Part shown: positions 59,611 through 64,000 of the stretch, one piece after another | Layout: the number at the start of each line of letters is the position of its first letter | How positions within the stretch are numbered: position 1 is the first letter of the stretch | The notes under the pieces: generated by a model | What the model saw: the letters and a program-made list of their open reading frames with translations, nothing else | Told to the model about the DNA's origin: nothing | Databases searched by the model: none | Virus record (IMG/VR): IMGVR_UViG_3300042691_029157 | Coordinates: 41,736-105,735 of that record | Reading direction: 5' to 3' (one strand) | DNA length: 64,000 nt | DNA from: a virus | Made by a program: the position numbers and the translations under genes

Positions 59611-62600
59611 ATGGGTAAGTCATTCAGGATTAAATCTACACCAGGAAAAGACCAAAATATATCAATACAGATAGACCAAGATTTTGAAGAAATTGAGTTA
59701 TTATCTTTAAAAATAAGACAATCGGAAGTATATCCGAAAAGTTGTGCAAATTATGGCGTAATTGCTGGTAGGGTATTTGTAAATGGTGGTTACGGACTAC
59801 CAAAATGTAAAGTTTCGGTTTTTATACCTCTACAACAAGAGGATGAAAATAACCCAATTCTAACATCTTATTATCCTTATAGAACATTATCAGATATAAA
59901 TGAAGATGGTTTTAAATACAATCTTCTACCATATACTCCGTCATATTCAGGACACACACCAACAGGAACATTTCCAACTAGGGAAGATGTATTGAGAGAC
60001 CCAATCGCCTCAGAACTTTATCAAAAATATTATAAGTATACGGTTACAACCAACGAAAGTGGTGACTATATGATTTATGGTGTACCACCTGGACAACATA
60101 CATTAGTGTTAAATGTGGATTTATCTGATATTGGTGAATTCTCACTAACCCCTCAAGATTTATTGAGGATGGGTAGAGGAACTGAAAGTCAATTTAACGG
60201 AAGTAGATTTAAATCTTCTAATAATTTTAATGAATTACCACAAATTGTTTATGAGACAAAGATAGTACAAGTTAATGCTTTTTGGGGGCAAGAAGACCTT
60301 TGTCAAGTTGGTATTACAAGAGCTGATTTTGATTTATCTTCAGGTGCTGCAAATATTAAAATTGAACCAACTTCGGTATTCATGGGTTCAATTTTCTCGA
60401 CAGATACTTTAAGAAAAGTTAAGAGAAGATGTAAGGTTAAATCTAAAATGGGTCAATTGTGTGCATTAACACCCGGACCTGGACAGATTTTAGCAATCAG
60501 ACAAACAATCAGACAAGATGAATTAGGTTATCCAATATTAGAAGTTGCTGACTTACCACAAGAAGGAAAAGTGATAGATGCTGACGGTACGTGGTTAATA
60601 GAGGTCCCAATGAACCTTGATTATGTATATACTAATGAATTTGGCGAACAAGTATTAAGTGAAGACCCAAATTTAGGTATCCCAACAAAGGGAAAATACA
60701 GATTCAAAATTAAATGGCAACAACCTTCTGGTCTTAAAGAAGAGAGTAGACGAGCATATTTCTTAGTACCAAACATTCGAGAAAGAGGATGGTCTAATTC
60801 TAATTCAGACCCAGCAAATGAAGGTAGTGAATCTTTTGAAATATTATTACCTGCGGCAACTGGAGACGTACCAGCATTTGCAAACATATCAGTACCAAAT
60901 GGATACGTATATCAAATTGAAAGTAAGAGTAATTTTGAAAATCTATCAATTACAGGACCAAACGACGAGGTAATAAATGGAACCAATTTATCCCAAGATG
61001 GGAACTACACGATTTCATACACCACTCCAAATGAAAATCAGGGCAGTTTAGTTTTTAAAGTAATTTCAGCACAAAAGTTTCAATTAGAAGCGTCATACGC
61101 ATTTAGTTTGAGTTGGAGTGACTATGCTAATCCTATCGACGCCATAGATTGTGAGGATACGTTCTATCAAATGCAATATAATAAAGTGTATACCATATCA
61201 CAATTATTAGATAGATACCAATCTAGAAGATTTTCTTGGAATACAACTTTAATTAAAAATATTAATACCATCGAATGTGAAAATTCAGTTAATAAGTTTC
61301 CATCTAATGATGTACAATATAGATTTGATGCGATTTTTATTATTCTAAGTTTTTTTATTACAATTTTCAAATTTGCGTTTACACCAATATTAATTGTAAC
61401 TCATATTTTGGCGTTTTTATGGCCAATAATATTTGTCATAATGCAAATTGTGTATTTATTACAATTATTAATTTATGGACTTTGTAAAGCTATAAATAAA
61501 ATTAGACGTTGGATAGGTAAGGAACCTGGGGATTGTGGTGATAAACCAAAACGTACAAAATGGAAAGATAATTGGTTTAAAAATATAAAGTTACCATTGT
61601 TTCTATACACTAGTGATGGGTGTGAAAGATGTGATTGTAAAGACACTGAGATGGATATTAGTGGTAATGATGTCGCAAGTGAAGCTAACTCTAATTTAGA
61701 GTCGGCAAAATCGGGTTCGGTTAACTCAAGTCCACTCGCCGATTTCAATAGCGCCGACGCTTACAATATGGATGGTACCGAGGATGACTTACCATATGTG
61801 ATGGAAGGGCCTATTAGACAAACAGCATTTGACTCAAGTGCATCACTAAATGAGGACAATTCAAAAGATATAATCTTCACGAATTCACTAACTACGTCAG
61901 AGAAGTTAAATATGTTTAACTTAAAAGACAAGTACTTTAATAACACACCAGTAAATGGTGGGGTGGGTAGGAATCAAGTAAAAAGAACAATATCTGGGAA
62001 TGGAGGATTATTTCATTTTGATAACACTATTGTTTTAGTTGTGGATAATGGAGAAATATCAAGTTTCCCAACAGGTCAACTTATATCGTTTAGTAATCCT
62101 TTATTATCAAGTGACCCAAATTTAACGGGGAGTACAATTGCGAACACTGGAGGTACAAATTCAATAACAGGAACACCGATTACGAATGGTGGTATATGGT
62201 CTGTGAATTATGCTGACCCAAATGCTCCAGCAAATAACGTTGGTCCAGTAAATTATGTAATAAATTACACTGGAGAAACCCCAGACTATTTAGTTTACCC
62301 TACTGATATGGAATATTTCCAGGTTCTAACGGGGTTAACATTAAGTTCATTTACCGCACTAACACCAAATAGTACAAGTGTTAATAGTAATTTCTTAAAT
62401 AGAAATTATAGTAGACCCGATTTTTTAAATAGGTATCTACTTAATGAAATGAAATTTTATATGACACTAGCCAATTTCTTAGGTACAAATACTGATTGTA
62501 CTAATCAATTTTGGAGAAGTATTGCATTGGCACCAAGTCCTTTATATAACGTCCCTGAAAATTCTAATGTTAGGAGTCCGTTATATTGGTTAGATGGAAG

Positions 62601-64000
62601 AGATGGTTTAGGTATAATAATATTACAAAGAGGTGTTGACCCACACTCACCTAAAGTACAACAAGAAGTTGATTTATCTAGAATATTTGGTTGGAATGAT
62701 TATAATCAACCCGGGTTAAAAATAACAGGTGAATATAAGTTAAATATTCCTATACAAGCATCCAATAATTTAAAATTACCTAGACATGACCAGTTCCAAA
62801 CAAACAACTCTACCGATATTTTTGGTACGATATTTTTTAATGGAACGTTCAATGTTCAGAACACGTTTTCAGGGTACACTAGTAATTTAATCAGATATTA
62901 CTCAAGATTGGGTGAATCGGTAAGTTCAACCGCGGTAAGTGAAACTGGGGGTATTTTCACAAAGGTTCAAATACAAGGTTCTGGGTTTGTGTCAAATATT
63001 AATGAAGGACCATGTGATTGTGGCACGAATTATTCATTACGATTAGGATATAACTTTGGTACAGGTAACAATAGTTTCTTTGGTTATCAAAGTGGGGAAT
63101 ATCTTGAGGGAGGAAGTTCTTGTGTTCAAAATTTAATACAACAGACAGATAGTATAGATGAACCAGCGTGTGCCGCCTTCCCGTATCGAGTTGGTTCGAT
63201 ACCTGCCGCATATATTAGTAACATCTATCCGTCCACAACATCAGTTAATATGGTGAACCCAAGTAAATTAATTATGAGGACCGATAGATTACCATCATCA
63301 ACACAGGTATCAACAGGTAATACTACTGGTAATGGTGTTTATCTGCTACATCAAAATAGCAGTTTTACAATTTATTTATTTGATGAAAGTGGTTCAGCTG
63401 GTTCATTAGGTTCTTCACCTGTGTCTTACACATTTTCTGAGGTAGAAACTGAAGATATTCCTAACGGATATAGTGGATTTGTTGAAACATTATCTGAGTG
63501 TAGTAAAGCGTTACCTTTAGAGTGTTATGTAACTAATGCTGATGGCACAGTTTCACTAAAACCTTGTGACCAATCAGATGGAAGTTGTTGTGGTAAAAAC
63601 TATAACAATGGCGGATATCGAAAATGGTTTGATTATGGTGTTGGGTGTTATAATTTAGTATCTTTTCCAATCATCTCAATTGTTAAAGATTTCACTTTAT
63701 TAACTGAGTTTTTCCAAAGACTAAAACTAAATCTAGCATTATGTTTTGATGTATTTTCACACACATTTGGGAATAATTGGATAAATGGTACTTTGTATAT
63801 GTATCCATTTCAGATGACAACTTTCTTCGATACTCAAAATAAACCATTTTATAACTATTGTAAGGACTTAGTTTATTTCCACGACCCTACTAACACATTT
63901 TATTATAGAAGTTCACCTTATTCCTCGGCAAGTGGTGGTAAATTCATTGGTAGAGACCAAAACGAAAGGTCAAATGGTGCTGGGAATAAAAAACAATTGG
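59611..64000 (+). CDS. Giant baseplate protein (3' partial), gp7-position
   Basis: At least 1463 codons, open to the window end. The N-terminus (MGKSFRIKSTPGKDQNISIQ) is followed by a carboxypeptidase-regulatory-like beta domain (GVIAGRVFVNGGYGLPKCKV, NESGDYMIYGVPPGQHTLVL). Further beta domains come before a strongly hydrophobic double segment at residues about 574-627. Beyond it are Cys-rich patches (CERCDCKD; CDCG; CDQSDGSCCGK). Position after gp25 and gp6 corresponds to T4 gp7/gp8, but sequence similarity to those is not evident. It is probably a peripheral baseplate component with surface domains. The hydrophobic hairpin is odd for a baseplate protein and could be buried or membrane-active. 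Confidence 0.65.
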   Translation, partial: MGKSFRIKSTPGKDQNISIQIDQDFEEIELLSLKIRQSEVYPKSCANYGVIAGRVFVNGGYGLPKCKVSVFIPLQQEDENNPILTSYYPYRTLSDINEDGFKYNLLPYTPSYSGHTPTGTFPTREDVLRDPIASELYQKYYKYTVTTNESGDYMIYGVPPGQHTLVLNVDLSDIGEFSLTPQDLLRMGRGTESQFNGSRFKSSNNFNELPQIVYETKIVQVNAFWGQEDLCQVGITRADFDLSSGAANIKIEPTSVFMGSIFSTDTLRKVKRRCKVKSKMGQLCALTPGPGQILAIRQTIRQDELGYPILEVADLPQEGKVIDADGTWLIEVPMNLDYVYTNEFGEQVLSEDPNLGIPTKGKYRFKIKWQQPSGLKEESRRAYFLVPNIRERGWSNSNSDPANEGSESFEILLPAATGDVPAFANISVPNGYVYQIESKSNFENLSITGPNDEVINGTNLSQDGNYTISYTTPNENQGSLVFKVISAQKFQLEASYAFSLSWSDYANPIDAIDCEDTFYQMQYNKVYTISQLLDRYQSRRFSWNTTLIKNINTIECENSVNKFPSNDVQYRFDAIFIILSFFITIFKFAFTPILIVTHILAFLWPIIFVIMQIVYLLQLLIYGLCKAINKIRRWIGKEPGDCGDKPKRTKWKDNWFKNIKLPLFLYTSDGCERCDCKDTEMDISGNDVASEANSNLESAKSGSVNSSPLADFNSADAYNMDGTEDDLPYVMEGPIRQTAFDSSASLNEDNSKDIIFTNSLTTSEKLNMFNLKDKYFNNTPVNGGVGRNQVKRTISGNGGLFHFDNTIVLVVDNGEISSFPTGQLISFSNPLLSSDPNLTGSTIANTGGTNSITGTPITNGGIWSVNYADPNAPANNVGPVNYVINYTGETPDYLVYPTDMEYFQVLTGLTLSSFTALTPNSTSVNSNFLNRNYSRPDFLNRYLLNEMKFYMTLANFLGTNTDCTNQFWRSIALAPSPLYNVPENSNVRSPLYWLDGRDGLGIIILQRGVDPHSPKVQQEVDLSRIFGWNDYNQPGLKITGEYKLNIPIQASNNLKLPRHDQFQTNNSTDIFGTIFFNGTFNVQNTFSGYTSNLIRYYSRLGESVSSTAVSETGGIFTKVQIQGSGFVSNINEGPCDCGTNYSLRLGYNFGTGNNSFFGYQSGEYLEGGSSCVQNLIQQTDSIDEPACAAFPYRVGSIPAAYISNIYPSTTSVNMVNPSKLIMRTDRLPSSTQVSTGNTTGNGVYLLHQNSSFTIYLFDESGSAGSLGSSPVSYTFSEVETEDIPNGYSGFVETLSECSKALPLECYVTNADGTVSLKPCDQSDGSCCGKNYNNGGYRKWFDYGVGCYNLVSFPIISIVKDFTLLTEFFQRLKLNLALCFDVFSHTFGNNWINGTLYMYPFQMTTFFDTQNKPFYNYCKDLVYFHDPTNTFYYRSSPYSSASGGKFIGRDQNERSNGAGNKKQL
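61330..61491 (+). other. Hydrophobic double segment in the giant baseplate protein
   Basis: About 54 residues are almost all Ile, Leu, Phe, Val, Trp and Ala (for example FIILSFFITIFKFAFTPILI and AFLWPIIFVIMQIVYLLQLL). They are split by T-P and W-P turns and followed by a basic stretch (NKIRRW). The length suits two membrane-spanning helices in a hairpin. Confidence 0.8.

Noticed and set aside
1-64000. tRNA genes, integrase, insertion sequences, origin of replication
   Set aside because: No cloverleaf-like sequence, recombinase motif, terminal inverted repeats or iteron clusters were seen by eye; a tRNAscan run could still find one.

Overview
The window is AT-rich, densely packed DNA from a large T4-like phage with a contractile tail (myovirus type). 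The likely host is a member of the Bacteroidota, probably a flavobacterium. Evidence for the phage assignment is a tail sheath, tail tube, tape measure, gp25 and gp6 baseplate wedge proteins, a family B DNA polymerase, a UvsX-like recombinase, a gp32-like SSB, a FEN/RNase H nuclease, a DnaB-type helicase and class I ribonucleotide reductase. Evidence for the host is two sites (15770-15800 and 47040-47070) with exactly the Bacteroidota vegetative promoter layout TTTG-N19-TATATTTG, plus A-rich leaders without clear Shine-Dalgarno sites. I saw no tRNA genes, integrase, insertion sequence or CRISPR array. Both ends of the window cut genes, so it is a fragment of a larger genome.

Layout. 1-8.9 kb: fibre or virion-surface genes. 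They include mucin-like Thr/Pro-rich proteins, an Asn-rich beta-solenoid fibre, a papain-like protease and a prolyl-4-hydroxylase-like 2OG-Fe(II) oxygenase. 9.0-15.4 kb: four glycosyltransferase genes, two of them multidomain. 15.4-18.7 kb: a BppU-like protein and DNA polymerase. 18.6-23.6 kb, minus strand: a small unknown protein, a neck-like protein, a superoxide dismutase fused to a nuclease-like domain, and an SNF2 helicase. 23.6-46.1 kb: the tail module. This runs through connector-like proteins, sheath, a HAD-like protein, tube, a gp26-like protein with an out-of-frame extension, tape measure, and three hub/baseplate proteins. 46.1-57.2 kb: small proteins, then the replication block (SSB, ParB-like, UvsX, C5 methyltransferase, 5' nuclease, helicase, NrdB, NrdA). 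57.2-64 kb: gp25, gp6 and a giant baseplate protein that runs off the end.

How it fits together. The most striking region is 1-15.4 kb. Pro/Thr-rich virion proteins lie beside a proline-hydroxylase-like oxygenase and a glycosyltransferase of the Skp1-GlcNAc-transferase type, whose known eukaryotic relatives glycosylate hydroxyproline. Further GT domains follow. I propose, as inference, a phage pathway that hydroxylates and glycosylates its own fibres. The same Thr/Pro linker type is also inserted in the tail sheath. A second pattern is the box TATTTAT(A/T/C) just upstream of about fourteen genes, nearly all structural. It is a candidate phage-specific late promoter, distinct from the host-like promoters ahead of the polymerase and SSB genes. 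Other oddities are a probable +1 frameshift in the tail chaperone gene, a minus-strand ribbon-helix-helix gene with an 11-bp tandem operator-like repeat, and a hydrophobic hairpin inside a baseplate protein.
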